64,000 bases of DNA from assembly GCA_017991595.1 (NCBI GenBank), contig JAGOQJ010000002.1:63386-127385 (forward strand), written 5' to 3'. Source of the stretch: Candidatus Didemnitutus sp. GTDB lineage: Bacteria; Verrucomicrobiota; Verrucomicrobiia; Opitutales; Opitutaceae. A program made the position numbers and the translations under genes. Numbering within the stretch: the stretch's first letter is position 1; the number at the start of each line of letters is the position of its first letter. Shown in pieces: positions 38,036 to 47,004 of the stretch. The notes under the pieces were generated by a model. That model had not been told where the DNA came from. It saw only the letters and a list, made by a program, of their open reading frames with translations, and searched no databases.

Positions 38036-40333
38036 TCACTCGTTCTTGCCGAGCAGCAGTCGCAGCGAATTCAGGCACACGACGACCGTGCTGCCTTCGT
38101 GGGCGATCACACCGACGGTCAGCGGGATCGCGCCGATCAACGAGGCCAGCACCATGACGATCACCGTGCCGAGCGAGATGACGAGATTCTGATGGATGAC
38201 GCGCCGCGCACGCCGGCTGAGGCGCAACGCCGAGAGGAAGTTCTCGATGCGGTCGTGCATCAGGATGACCTCGCTCTGCTCCAACGCCGCATCGCTGCCG
38301 CGCGCGCCCATCGCCACGGAAACGTAAGCCGCGGCGAGGCTCGGTGCGTCGTTCACGCCGTCGCCCACCATCGCGACCTTGCGACCCTGCCGCCGGAAAC
38401 CGTCGACGATCGCGACCTTCTGCTCCGGCGAAAGACCGGCCCGCACCTCGTCGACGCCGAGTTCCTTCGCGACCGACTCCGCCGTGTGGCGGCGGTCGCC
38501 CGTGAGCATCACCGTGCGGATGCCGTCCGCCTTGAGCGTGGCCAGCACGCCGCGCGACTCGGCGCGCAACTGATCGCGCAGCAACAACCGTCCCACGAGC
38601 CCGGGCGCGACGACCCAGACTTCGGAAAACTCCGCTGCTGCCGGCGGCACTTTTTCCAACCACTGCGCAAACGGTCCCGCCGCCACCAACTCGCGCCGGC
38701 CGAGGAAGGCGTGTCCGCCGTCGACTTGGGCGCGCACGCCCTGGCCGGTGATGGACTCAAAGCGCTCGATCGCGCGCGCCCCGACGTTCTCCTTGCGCGC
38801 GTGCTGAGTGATGGCGCGCGCGATCGGATGATGCGAATTACGCTCCAACGCGTGCGCGAGCTCGAGCAGGTCGCGTTCGCGTCCGGCCGGGAAACTCTCG
38901 ACCGAAACGACCGCGAGCTCGCCCGTCGTCAGCGTGCCGGTCTTGTCGAGCGCCACGGTGTTGATCTCGGCGAGTTTCTCGATCGCGGCACCGCCGCGGA
39001 AGAGCACACCGTGCCGCGCGCCCCAGGCGATGGCGGCGAGGATGGCCGACGGGATCGAGAGCACGAGCGCGCAGGGGCTCGCCACGACCAGCAGCGTCAT
39101 CGCGCGGTAGAATGCCGAGGTCTGCTCCGCGGTGCTGGCGAAGGCCGGCAGCCCGAAGCCGAGCCACCAGACGAAAAACATCGCCGCCACCGCCCCGAGC
39201 ACCACGAGCGTGTAGTTGCCGCCGAACCGGTCGGTCAGGCGCTGGCTCGGCGCCTTGAGTTTCTGTGCCGTTTGGATGAGCCGCACGATCTTCTGCAACG
39301 TGCTCTCGGACGGCAGGCGCGTGACCGTCACCTCGACCGCGCCCCAAAGATTGATGGTGCCGCTGAAGACCGGGGCGCCGACGCCCTTCTCCACCGGCAC
39401 GGATTCGCCCGTGAGGTTGGACTCGTCGCTCGCGGTCTCGCCGCGCACGACTTCGCCGTCGGCCGCGAAGAGCTCGCCCGGTTTCACCGCCAGGCGGTCG
39501 CCGACTTTCAGCGCGTCGATCGTCACCACGTGCTGCGTGCCGTCCGCGTCGACCACCGTGGCCTCCTTTGGCGCCGTGTGCAGGAGCGAGGACACCTCGC
39601 GCTGGGTGCGATCCATCGCGTAAGCCTCCATCGCCCCCGAGGCGGAGAAGAGGAACAGCAGCAGCGTCGCCTCGCCCCACGCGCCGACCAGCACCGCGCC
39701 CACGGCGACGGCAAGCATCAGAAAATGAATGTCGAGCCGGCGCTCGCGCAGGTTGGCCCACGAATCGATCGCCGCATCCCAACCGCCGCCCACGAGCGCG
39801 ATGCCATACAGCGTGAACACCAGCCAGCCGGGCGCGCCGAGTTGCTCCGCACCGAAGGCCGCGAGTCCCGCGACGCCGCAGAGCGCCGCCAACGAGGCGA
39901 GCAACTTCCATTCGCCTTCCTCGTGGCCGTGATCGTGGTCGTGCTCCGCGTCTGCGGCCAGCGCGGCCTCCGGACCGTCGAGCGAGTAATCCTTCCAGCG
40001 GTAGAATGCCGGCGCGGTCGCGCAGGTCGGCCGCTCGACCGTGGTCACGTCACCCGCGCGGCTCACTACGAAGCCCGGCTGCGTCACCGGGCCACCCGCG
40101 GCGGCACGCCCCGCGGCCAGTTTGGCCTCGATCGCGAGCAGCACCTGGTGGATCTGCTGATCCAGTTGCGCGGCATCGACGGCGCCGAGCGTGGCGACGG
40201 ACACCGTGAGGTCCGCCGCGTTGACGCGCACGGCGGCCACCGCCGGCTGCGCTTGGAGAAAACGAATCAGCTCCTGCGTCCACTCCGTCCCGTGTTCGGT
40301 GCCTTCGGCCATGGGCGGACGGTTGTTTGGCAA
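38036..40333 (-). CDS. Heavy-metal P1B-type ATPase, SPC subgroup (P1B-4-like)
   Basis: 765 residues. The phosphorylation motif 'DKTGTLTTGELAVVS', the ATP-binding 'MLTGDRRHTAESVA' and 'GDGVNDAPSLAAAYVSVAMG' and an intramembrane 'VVASPCALVLSIPSAILA' define the family. SPC instead of CPC, together with 'HEGSTVVVCLNSLRLL' near the end, points to the P1B-4 group, which exports cobalt, iron or zinc. The N-terminus contains a degenerate HMA-like region and a His-rich stretch 'AEHDHDHGHEEGE', a likely metal sensor or chelator that most P1B-4 members lack. The start could also be 40312 (MAEGTEHG). No metal regulator is adjacent. Confidence 0.93.
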   Translation of the reverse strand: MPNNRPPMAEGTEHGTEWTQELIRFLQAQPAVAAVRVNAADLTVSVATLGAVDAAQLDQQIHQVLLAIEAKLAAGRAAAGGPVTQPGFVVSRAGDVTTVERPTCATAPAFYRWKDYSLDGPEAALAADAEHDHDHGHEEGEWKLLASLAALCGVAGLAAFGAEQLGAPGWLVFTLYGIALVGGGWDAAIDSWANLRERRLDIHFLMLAVAVGAVLVGAWGEATLLLFLFSASGAMEAYAMDRTQREVSSLLHTAPKEATVVDADGTQHVVTIDALKVGDRLAVKPGELFAADGEVVRGETASDESNLTGESVPVEKGVGAPVFSGTINLWGAVEVTVTRLPSESTLQKIVRLIQTAQKLKAPSQRLTDRFGGNYTLVVLGAVAAMFFVWWLGFGLPAFASTAEQTSAFYRAMTLLVVASPCALVLSIPSAILAAIAWGARHGVLFRGGAAIEKLAEINTVALDKTGTLTTGELAVVSVESFPAGRERDLLELAHALERNSHHPIARAITQHARKENVGARAIERFESITGQGVRAQVDGGHAFLGRRELVAAGPFAQWLEKVPPAAAEFSEVWVVAPGLVGRLLLRDQLRAESRGVLATLKADGIRTVMLTGDRRHTAESVAKELGVDEVRAGLSPEQKVAIVDGFRRQGRKVAMVGDGVNDAPSLAAAYVSVAMGARGSDAALEQSEVILMHDRIENFLSALRLSRRARRVIHQNLVISLGTVIVMVLASLIGAIPLTVGVIAHEGSTVVVCLNSLRLLLGKNE

Positions 40334-40390
40334 GGAGGCACTCGCAAATAAATTTGCGCCACGCGCACGTCATGAGCTGAGTCCCTAGCG

Positions 40391-42457
40391 ATGATTAGCC
40401 TGAACGAGGGAGGCGGAGGCAGCGCCTCGCGCGCGGCAGAGCTGACGGCGGCGGTCTTCGCCGCCGACGGCTGGCTGTGCACGAGTCTCAGTCTCGAACA
40501 CCGCCCCGAGCAGGAGCGCATGGCCCTCGCCGTCGCCGCCGCGATGGACGGCGACTCATCGCTTCTCTGCGAAGCCGGCACGGGTGTCGGCAAGAGTCTC
40601 GCCTACCTCATCCCGGGCATCGTGCACGCCGTCGACACGCGACGCCAATTCCTCGTCTCGACCCACACCAAGACGCTGCAGGAACAGATCCGCGACAAGG
40701 ACCTCGCCAACTGCCGCCGCCTCTTCGCCGCCGTGCCGGAACTCGCCGCTTATCGCGATTTCACGAGCGCCGTGCTTATGGGCAAGGGCAACTACCTCTG
40801 CCCGACGCGGCTCAAGCGCGCGCTGGCCGAGCAGCAGGAACTGTTCGCCACGCCCGAGCAGGAGCAACTCGCCCGCCTCGCGCGCTGGGCGCAGGAGACC
40901 GAGACCGGTCTCCTCGCCGATCTGCCCGAGCGCGTCGCGCCTGAGCTATGGGACGAGGTTTCGGCCGACTCCGACGCGTGCTCCGCGAAGCATTGCGACG
41001 GCAGCGTGTGTTTCTACCAGCGCGCCAAGAAACGCCGCGACGCGGCGCACCTCGTCATCGTCAACCACAGCCTCCTCTTCACGCTCATGGCCGTGCACGA
41101 CGCGCAGGGCAAATCGCCGGCGCGCGGCATCCTTCGCCTCGATGACTTCGCCGTGCTCGACGAGGCGCACACCGTGCCCGACATCGCCACGGAGCACCTC
41201 GGCCTCGCGCTCAGCTCCACCGGCCTGCGTCGCCAGCTACACGCGCTCTTCAACCCGAAGCGCCGCAAGGGACTCTTCACGCGCCACAAGGACGCCGGCG
41301 GCCAGCGTGCGGTCGAGATCGCTTTCGAGCAGGCCGACCACTTCTTCGCCAACGTCGCCGAGCGCATCCCGGCCGGCTCCAGTCTCCAACGCTGGCGCGA
41401 AGCCGACGCCGTCGAACACCTGCTCGCCGGGCCGCTCAACAGTGTCGTGGCCCGTCTCGACGCGCTCCGCACCAGCCTGCCGCCCGAGGACATCGCCCAC
41501 GTCGAGGTGGAGACGAAGCAGAAACGCCTCTCCGCCTACCGCGACTCCATCAAATCCTGGCTCGATCTCGCGCGCGAAGGTGACGTGCACTGGGCCGAGA
41601 TGGCGGAGCGCCGCAAGGAACTTGTCGTCACGCTCCGCTCCGCCCCGCTCGACGTGTCCGCCGAGCTGCGCCGCCGCCTTTTCGCCCGCGAGACTTCGTG
41701 CGTGCTCACGAGCGCGACGCTCGCCACCGGCAGCACGATCGAGCCGTTCCGCGAACGCGCCGGCGCGCACGGCGTGGAGACGGTGATCGAAAAATCGCCT
41801 TTCGACTACGAGCGCCACATGCGCGTCTATCTCGCGGCCGACATCCCCGAGCCGGCGGCCAAGGCCGAGGGCCGACTCGCGCTCGAGGCCATCGCCGACT
41901 ACGTGCGCTTCTGCACGCTGCGCTGTGGCGGCGGCTCGCTCGTGCTCTTCACCAGTTACCGCGACCTGCTCGACGTGTCGCGCCGCCTCGCCCGCGACTA
42001 CGCGGACGCCGGCCGGCCGATGCTGGTGCAGGAGGCGGGCGTCTCGCGATCGGAGCTGGCGGAGCGCCTGCGCGGCGCGGGCAACGCCGTGCTGTTCGGC
42101 ACCGAGAGTTTCTGGACCGGTATCGACATCCCCGGCCCGGCGCTGTCGCAGGTGATCATCACGCGCCTGCCCTTCGAACCGCCGAATCATCCGGTCGCGC
42201 AGGCGCGCGCCGAGTGGGTTGCCTCCGAAGGCGGAAATCCCTTCGCTCAACTTGCGCTGCCCGAGGCGCTGGGCAAATTCCGCCAGGGCGTCGGCCGCCT
42301 CATCCGCAGCAAGACCGATCGCGGAATCATCACGCTGCTCGACCCGCGCGTGCTCACCAAGGCCTACGGTCGCGAATTCGTGGCCAGCCTGCCCACGCCG
42401 CACTTCGAGCGGATGACGCGTGCGGACCGCGAAACGGTTTTTCGTCCTTTCATTTGA
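40391..42457 (+). CDS. DinG-like ATP-dependent helicase with Fe-S cluster motif
   Basis: 688 residues. Walker A is 'CEAGTGVGKSLAYLIPG' near residue 60. The Fe-S domain has a cysteine in 'GNYLCPTRLKRAL' and the trio in 'CSAKHCDGSVCFY', a pattern seen in XPD/DinG helicases. Walker B is 'DDFAVLDEAHTVPDI', and the second RecA half includes 'LVLFTSYRDLLDVSRRLA' and 'GVGRLIRSKTDRGIITLLD'. DinG-type enzymes unwind DNA or R-loops with 5'-3' polarity. Because they form a subfamily with several names, I leave the symbol blank. It is divergent from the P-type ATPase gene across a 57-base gap. Confidence 0.92.
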   Translation: MISLNEGGGGSASRAAELTAAVFAADGWLCTSLSLEHRPEQERMALAVAAAMDGDSSLLCEAGTGVGKSLAYLIPGIVHAVDTRRQFLVSTHTKTLQEQIRDKDLANCRRLFAAVPELAAYRDFTSAVLMGKGNYLCPTRLKRALAEQQELFATPEQEQLARLARWAQETETGLLADLPERVAPELWDEVSADSDACSAKHCDGSVCFYQRAKKRRDAAHLVIVNHSLLFTLMAVHDAQGKSPARGILRLDDFAVLDEAHTVPDIATEHLGLALSSTGLRRQLHALFNPKRRKGLFTRHKDAGGQRAVEIAFEQADHFFANVAERIPAGSSLQRWREADAVEHLLAGPLNSVVARLDALRTSLPPEDIAHVEVETKQKRLSAYRDSIKSWLDLAREGDVHWAEMAERRKELVVTLRSAPLDVSAELRRRLFARETSCVLTSATLATGSTIEPFRERAGAHGVETVIEKSPFDYERHMRVYLAADIPEPAAKAEGRLALEAIADYVRFCTLRCGGGSLVLFTSYRDLLDVSRRLARDYADAGRPMLVQEAGVSRSELAERLRGAGNAVLFGTESFWTGIDIPGPALSQVIITRLPFEPPNHPVAQARAEWVASEGGNPFAQLALPEALGKFRQGVGRLIRSKTDRGIITLLDPRVLTKAYGREFVASLPTPHFERMTRADRETVFRPFI

Positions 42458-42485
42458 AGCGTCCCCGGCCCACGTTGGACAGGTC

Positions 42486-43199
42486 ATGAAGCTGAGTGCG
42501 TCCGCCGCCACCGACATCGGTTGTGTCCGTTCCGAGAACGAGGACAGCCTGCTTTGCAGCGAGCCGTTGCGGCTCTTCGCCGTGGCCGACGGCATCGGCG
42601 GGCTGCCCGGTGGCGCCCAGGCCAGCCAAGCCGCGCTGCGCTTCCTCGAGGGATGGTTTCTCCAGCACGGACACGCGAAGTTGCCCGACTACGCCGAGGC
42701 CGTGCGACAGGTGAACGAGAAAGTCTTCCTCCTCGGTCGCGAGATCAGCCCGCGCTACGGCATCGGCACCACGCTCACGCTCGCGCATTTCCGCGAGCGC
42801 ACGCTGCAGGTGCTGCACGTCGGCGACAGCTTCCTCTTCCGCCTCCGCGACGGACGCATCGAAGCCCTCACCACCGAGCACAACCTCGAGAACGAGATGC
42901 GGGCGCGCGCCGCCCGCGGCGAGCCGACAGTGCCGCTGCTGGAGAACCGCGCCGCGCTCACGCGCTGCGTCGGCCAGCCGCCGCCGTTGCAAGGCGACCT
43001 CCACGCCCATGACATCGCGCCCGGCGACCGCTACCTCGTTTGCACCGACGGCGTCACGCGCTGCATCGAGCCGCGCGAGCTGCAACGCCTGCTCGGCGCT
43101 GCCGACACGCCCGCCGGCATCGCGCACGCGCTGTGCGAGCTGGCGCGCGAGCGCGGCGGACTCGACAACGCGACGGCCGTCGTCGTGTTCGTGGATTGA
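42486..43199 (+). CDS. PP2C-family protein phosphatase
   Basis: 237 residues, typical of the short bacterial PP2C (PrpC/Stp-like) phosphatases. Metal-binding motifs are all present: 'ATDIGCVRSENEDSL' (DxG...N.D), 'FAVADGIGGLPGGAQAS' (ADGxGG), 'GIGTTLTLAHF', 'VLHVGDSFLFRLRDG' and 'CTDGVTRCIE', ending with 'GGLDNATAVVVFVD' (GG.DN). These enzymes reverse Ser/Thr kinase phosphorylation. No cognate kinase gene lies next to it. ATG 42486 gives the usual start. A small TPR gene follows by 10 bases on the same strand. Confidence 0.93.
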   Translation: MKLSASAATDIGCVRSENEDSLLCSEPLRLFAVADGIGGLPGGAQASQAALRFLEGWFLQHGHAKLPDYAEAVRQVNEKVFLLGREISPRYGIGTTLTLAHFRERTLQVLHVGDSFLFRLRDGRIEALTTEHNLENEMRARAARGEPTVPLLENRAALTRCVGQPPPLQGDLHAHDIAPGDRYLVCTDGVTRCIEPRELQRLLGAADTPAGIAHALCELARERGGLDNATAVVVFVD

Positions 43200-43209
43200 T
43201 TTTTCGCGC

Positions 43210-43515
43210 ATGAGCTCCGCCCGTTTTGCCGCCCTCGTCGCGGCCCAGCCTGAGAACAAGATGTTCCGCTTCAGCCTCGCCCAAGCCCTGCTGCGCGAGG
43301 AGAAGCCCGCCGAGGCCGTGCCGCACCTTGAGTTTTGCGTCGCCGCGCAGGCCGATTGGATGATGGCGCGCATCCTTCTTGGGAAAACCCTGCTCGCCCT
43401 CGGCCGCCCGGCCGACGCGAAGCCCCGGCTCGAAGACGCGTTGCGCCTCGCCATCGAGCAGCACCACGAGGACCCCGAGCGCGAGCTGCGCGTGATCCTC
43501 GCGGAACTCGGCTGA
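43210..43515 (+). CDS. Small TPR-repeat protein
   Basis: 101 residues, nearly all helical: 'ALVAAQPENKMFRFSLAQAL', 'LLREEKPAEAVPHLEFCVAA', 'MMARILLGKTLLALGRPADA' form two to three tetratricopeptide-like helix pairs. TPRs mediate protein contacts; no enzyme motif is seen. ATG 43210 begins 10 bases after the PP2C stop, so the two are probably co-transcribed and may be functionally linked, but that is inference. A GTAG-headed palindrome follows at 43541. Confidence 0.8.
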   Translation: MSSARFAALVAAQPENKMFRFSLAQALLREEKPAEAVPHLEFCVAAQADWMMARILLGKTLLALGRPADAKPRLEDALRLAIEQHHEDPERELRVILAELG

Positions 43516-43540
43516 CAACGAGAAATTTCGCAAAGCCGCC

Positions 43541-43573
43541 GAGGTAGCGGCGATCGTCCCGATCGCCAGACTC
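43541..43573. repeat. REP-like palindrome, family 2, copy 2
   Basis: GTAG at 43544-43547, then the hairpin GGCGATCG-TCC-CGATCGCC (43549-43567). Compared with the copies at 13734 and 54757, the stem changes G to A on the left and C to T on the right, a compensatory pair, which supports a conserved structure. Confidence 0.68.
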
Positions 43574-43699
43574 ACGCTGGCGCCAAGAGTGTGCGCCCGC
43601 ACCTGCGCGGTGCCGCGGCCGCATTTTTCAATGCCCCCGCTTTCGCCCATTCGGACCGTCGCGGGTCGCGCGCGCTCCCTCGTCCGAATGCGCCGGGGC

Positions 43700-44614
43700 T
43701 CAGCCCCAGAGCGGCGCCGGGTAGCGGCCGGCGGCGACGAGTGCGCGGATGGCCTGTTGCGAGGCCGCGAGGTCGTCGCGATACGTGATGCCGAACCAAG
43801 CGTCGTCGCTGCGCAGCAGGGCGATCTCCGTCTCGCCGCGCTGGTTGAGGTCGCTCAACGCCGTGGGCAGGTAGAACTCGGCCTTGGGCTCGGCTCCGTG
43901 CGCGGCAAGGAAGGCGGCGAAGCCTCGCTCCAGTGGCGCGAAGATGCCGGGCGTGAAGCCCCAGAAATTCATCGAGACCGTCTCCTCGCCCGTGAGGTCA
44001 TGCGCGACGCCCTGTGCATCGGTGTAGCGCGCGCCGGCGGGCGTGCGGCAGATTTGCGTCAGCTCGGTGATGCGTTGCAGGCGTCCTGCCCCGTCGATCG
44101 TGCAGAGGCCGCGGCTGACCGTGCCGTGCTCGGACAAGGTCTGTCGGAGCGGATACCCGACCAGTGCGCAACCGGGCGAGCGGGCGAACTGCGTCGCGAG
44201 TGCGCGGTAACCCGCGGCGCCGTAGAAATCGTCGGCGTTGATCACCGCGAAGGGACGCTGCACCGCGTGGCGTGCGGCGAGGACCGCGTGGCCGGTGCCC
44301 CAAGGCTTGGTGCGCCCCGCCGCCAGCGCGCTGGCGCGCGCGCTGCTCGGCAAATCGTCCAACTCTTGGAACACGTATCCGACGTCAATCTGGCCTTCGA
44401 TGCGTCGGCCGATGCTCGCGCGGAAGTCGGCCTCGATGTCCTTGCGGATGACGAGCACCGCGCGGTCGAAGCCGGCGCGGCGAGCGTCGAAGAGGGAATA
44501 CTCGATGATGAGTTCGCCGTGCGGCCCGACGGGCTGGACTTGCTTGAGGCCGCCGAACCGGCTGCCCATGCCCGCGGCGAGGATGACGAGATCGTAGGAG
44601 GAGGGATTGCCCAC
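43700..44614 (-). CDS. Sugar-phosphate/NDP-sugar nucleotidyltransferase-like protein
   Basis: About 304 residues from a GTG near 44614; upstream GTG or ATG starts up to 44650 are possible. The nucleotide-binding start 'YDLVILAAGMGSRFGGLKQV' (L-A-A-G-x-G-S/T-R-x-G-G...K) and 'FAVINADDFYGAAGYRALA' (a metal-binding NADD-type motif) mark a Rossmann nucleotidyltransferase, such as UTP- or GTP-dependent sugar-phosphate transferases. The acceptor sugar is not visible. It is downstream of tRNA-Met with a terminator in between, so it likely has its own promoter. Confidence 0.85.
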   Translation of the reverse strand: MGNPSSYDLVILAAGMGSRFGGLKQVQPVGPHGELIIEYSLFDARRAGFDRAVLVIRKDIEADFRASIGRRIEGQIDVGYVFQELDDLPSSARASALAAGRTKPWGTGHAVLAARHAVQRPFAVINADDFYGAAGYRALATQFARSPGCALVGYPLRQTLSEHGTVSRGLCTIDGAGRLQRITELTQICRTPAGARYTDAQGVAHDLTGEETVSMNFWGFTPGIFAPLERGFAAFLAAHGAEPKAEFYLPTALSDLNQRGETEIALLRSDDAWFGITYRDDLAASQQAIRALVAAGRYPAPLWG

Positions 44615-44650
44615 GGAACACACGGATGGACACGGATTAACGGCGGGCAA

Positions 44651-44680
44651 AACAAAAAGCCGCAGCGGGCGGCTGCGGCT
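44651..44680 (-). terminator. Terminator after tRNA-Met
   Basis: On the minus strand AGCCGCAG pairs with CTGCGGCT around a 7-base loop, followed by TTTTTGTTTT. It lies just after the tRNA-Met 3' end and ahead of the nucleotidyltransferase gene. Confidence 0.85.
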
Positions 44681-44686
44681 GAAAGT

Positions 44687-44761
44687 TGGTGCCAGAGGGC
44701 AGGATTGAACTGCCGACCAAGGGCTTATGAGTCCCCTGCTCTACCACTGAGCTACTCTGGC
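44687..44761 (-). tRNA. tRNA-Met (anticodon CAT), elongator type
   Basis: The minus strand folds into a cloverleaf with acceptor stem GCCAGAG/CTCTGGC, D stem GCTC/GAGC, T stem GGCAG/CTGCC around TTCAATC and an encoded CCA, 75 bases. The anticodon loop CTCATAA gives CAT. The acceptor begins with a paired G, unlike initiator tRNA. A tRNA-Ile2 (lysidine) reading CAT cannot be excluded by the anticodon alone. The anticodon stem ends in an A:G mismatch next to the loop. Confidence 0.9.
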
Positions 44762-44848
44762 AATGGGAGAACGGCGTAAAAGCCACAGATTTCCGGAAAA
44801 ATCCACAAGATTTTTCTTGGGCCGAAGCCAAGGCGCACAGCTTTCGCC

Positions 44849-46054
44849 TCAGATATCTGCCGGCGCCAGCCAACGGAAATACGTGACGACGTAGCGATAG
44901 CCGTAGGCACCCGCTTGGGTAGGCGTGCGCTGCACCAATGCCTCGCAATAGGCGGACGCAGTCACTGCGCTAGGATCCGTCGCGTCCAATCCCGGATTAA
45001 GAGTCTCTCCGTAGGCACGCACCAAGAACGTATCGCCTCGAACTCCAAGGATCGGCGCCAGGCTATTCACGATCGTCGCTGCGTTCACGCTCCCAATCGA
45101 CACGTTCGCAGCGAGCTTTGCTTGGAAGTCCGCGACTGACCGAAATGGTCGGGACGCATCGCGAATCGCGTTATACGCATCTTCGCTTGAGACCGTGAGT
45201 GTGAGGTTGTCGAGGTAGGCATTCCACGCGATCTGGGCGCGCGAATTCGCATTGAAGCTGCCTGGGACAAGCTGAGGTGCTCCGACTTCAGCGAAATAGA
45301 GCCGGGGGGCATTTGCAGTGACCGAAGGCCAAAGCGTCGTCACCGAGCCACGATCGAATCCCGTGATGCCGAGAAGGGCCAATTGGTCCACCGAGAGAAT
45401 CTTCGCACGATTGTTATCCGAAATTTCTGCAGTAAGCGCAGAGATAATAGAGCGAGTCCTCGGAACCGGGTAATTGGAGAATCCAGAAGGCGGAGAGACA
45501 TCGCTTCGAACATTAACGCTCACCTTCAAGCTCTCGTCGGAGACCCAATAGGCATATCGTGCAATTGGCCGACTTGACGCTTCGCCTGGTTGGGTTGCAG
45601 ACACGACCACACGACGAACCTTCACCTGTTCAGACGTAGCGAGGCTGCGTTTCAAAATGAATACGTCATCTGCACCCGTCATCGCGACAATGGGAGTCAG
45701 CGCCAGTGGCGTGACTTCGTTTCCGCTTACGAGCCAAGTGATCGCGCCACCTGTATCTCCTTCATTCCACACACCGGTCCACGCCGGATTATTCCAAGTC
45801 CCCCCGGCGACATCCGCACGCGCGGTCACCACACCGTTCGCACTTCCTGTGTAGCGCTGGAGTTGCCCAATAGCCATTCGCAAACCCATTCGGGCATTAG
45901 CGCGCGCCTTGGCCAACTCCGCAGAATTCACAGTCGCTTGGGTTTCGAGCCGAATCACGGCGACCAGCCCAAGCAGCAGCAGCAGCGACAAGCTCACCAA
46001 GCCCAACGTCAGGAGCAGTGCGAATCCACGAGCGCTAATGTTGCTCCCTCTCAT
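44849..46054 (-). CDS. Prepilin-like protein, large (Verru_Chthon cassette A-like)
   Basis: 401 residues. The N-terminus 'RGSNISARGFALLLTLGLVS' ends its leader at G-F and continues in a long hydrophobic helix 'LGLVSLSLLLLLGLVAVIRL', without the usual Glu at +5; that is typical of larger minor pseudopilins (GspK/PilX-like). The rest is a periplasmic domain rich in Ser, Thr and Asn. In size and position it resembles protein A of the four-gene cassettes known from Verrucomicrobia (from memory). Its start overlaps the stop of the upstream gene by 4 bases (ATGA). GC is clearly lower than in flanking genes. Confidence 0.75.
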   Translation of the reverse strand: MRGSNISARGFALLLTLGLVSLSLLLLLGLVAVIRLETQATVNSAELAKARANARMGLRMAIGQLQRYTGSANGVVTARADVAGGTWNNPAWTGVWNEGDTGGAITWLVSGNEVTPLALTPIVAMTGADDVFILKRSLATSEQVKVRRVVVSATQPGEASSRPIARYAYWVSDESLKVSVNVRSDVSPPSGFSNYPVPRTRSIISALTAEISDNNRAKILSVDQLALLGITGFDRGSVTTLWPSVTANAPRLYFAEVGAPQLVPGSFNANSRAQIAWNAYLDNLTLTVSSEDAYNAIRDASRPFRSVADFQAKLAANVSIGSVNAATIVNSLAPILGVRGDTFLVRAYGETLNPGLDATDPSAVTASAYCEALVQRTPTQAGAYGYRYVVTYFRWLAPADI

Positions 46055-47004
46055 GACGATCCTTGATTGAGCACGATTCGCCGCGAATAGACGTGGGAGT
46101 TCTTCGTCACGATGTCCCACCATGTTGAGCTGCGGACGTAACCACCCGGCGGGTTCTCGAAGTTTCTGAGCTGCCGCACTCCGTCCTCGGTCAGCACGCG
46201 GACCATCACCTCCACTACGTCGGGCTTAACAGTTTCTGAGGTTCCCGAGGCGCCCAACCGCACAAGGTGCGTCAGTTCAGAATTAGTCCACGCACCGTTG
46301 ATGGCGGGATACAGCGGCTGCAAAACGGTCGTATCGTAGCGGTAGAAACGAACCCCGAAATCCACCACATGGTCCGCAAGCACCGTATCCAGCGGTGGGC
46401 GGATGATGTTGCCCGCATTGCCGGACGTCGCACTTGCAGAAGTGTATCCCCCAGCCGACGGATCAAGGTTGTAGCCTGCAGCGAAGGTATTCGTGTCATT
46501 CACCACTGAACGGAAAAGAAGGTATCCTACCTCCGCACCCGATGCACTCGATTGTGCACGACGCACAATTTGGTAAGCGACCGCTCGCAAGTTCGCTGTG
46601 TTTTGGCCGCCTACATCGGTGAAGAAGCGGAGCCAAGTCCCAGCTACGCCGAAACGGTCCTCCTCGATTGAAGCATCGGTCAGCACTAACGACTCGTTGC
46701 TAGGACGACTTGATGACGACGTGACCCAGATGCCGGAATTGTTTGTCGCCGTCAGCACTGTCGCAGCTAGCCACACATTGCCATTTTCTCGGAACACCGC
46801 GCATTGAAGATCGGATTCGATTTGGTCGAGCACCGCCCGGGCCGTGGCAGCCGTCGCGATTCGTCCACTCGCCCGAGTCCAAAGGGTGGTCGCTGAAGAA
46901 GCGACCGCGACGAGCAATGCAACGACCAGAATGCCGATCGTAACCGCGACGAGTAGCTCAATGAGCGTAAATGCCCGTAGACACCGGTGGATTGGCTGCT
47001 TCAT
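46051..47004 (-). CDS. Prepilin-like protein (Verru_Chthon cassette C-like)
   Basis: 317 residues. The leader peptide 'KQPIHRCLRAFTLIELLVAV' has a type III (prepilin peptidase) cleavage-like A-F site with Glu at +5, followed by a hydrophobic helix 'GILVVALLVAVASSATTLW'. The periplasmic part has aromatic and Asn-rich beta-type stretches. In PilD sites the -1 residue is usually Gly; here it is Ala. It overlaps the gene before and the gene after by 4 bases each. Probably an exported minor pilin; its secretion machinery is not in this window. Confidence 0.75.
   Translation of the reverse strand: MKQPIHRCLRAFTLIELLVAVTIGILVVALLVAVASSATTLWTRASGRIATAATARAVLDQIESDLQCAVFRENGNVWLAATVLTATNNSGIWVTSSSSRPSNESLVLTDASIEEDRFGVAGTWLRFFTDVGGQNTANLRAVAYQIVRRAQSSASGAEVGYLLFRSVVNDTNTFAAGYNLDPSAGGYTSASATSGNAGNIIRPPLDTVLADHVVDFGVRFYRYDTTVLQPLYPAINGAWTNSELTHLVRLGASGTSETVKPDVVEVMVRVLTEDGVRQLRNFENPPGGYVRSSTWWDIVTKNSHVYSRRIVLNQGSS

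Noticed and set aside
38099-40351. 750-codon antisense frame over the P-type ATPase
   Set aside because: Antisense artefact, Arg/Glu/His-rich, and no family match.
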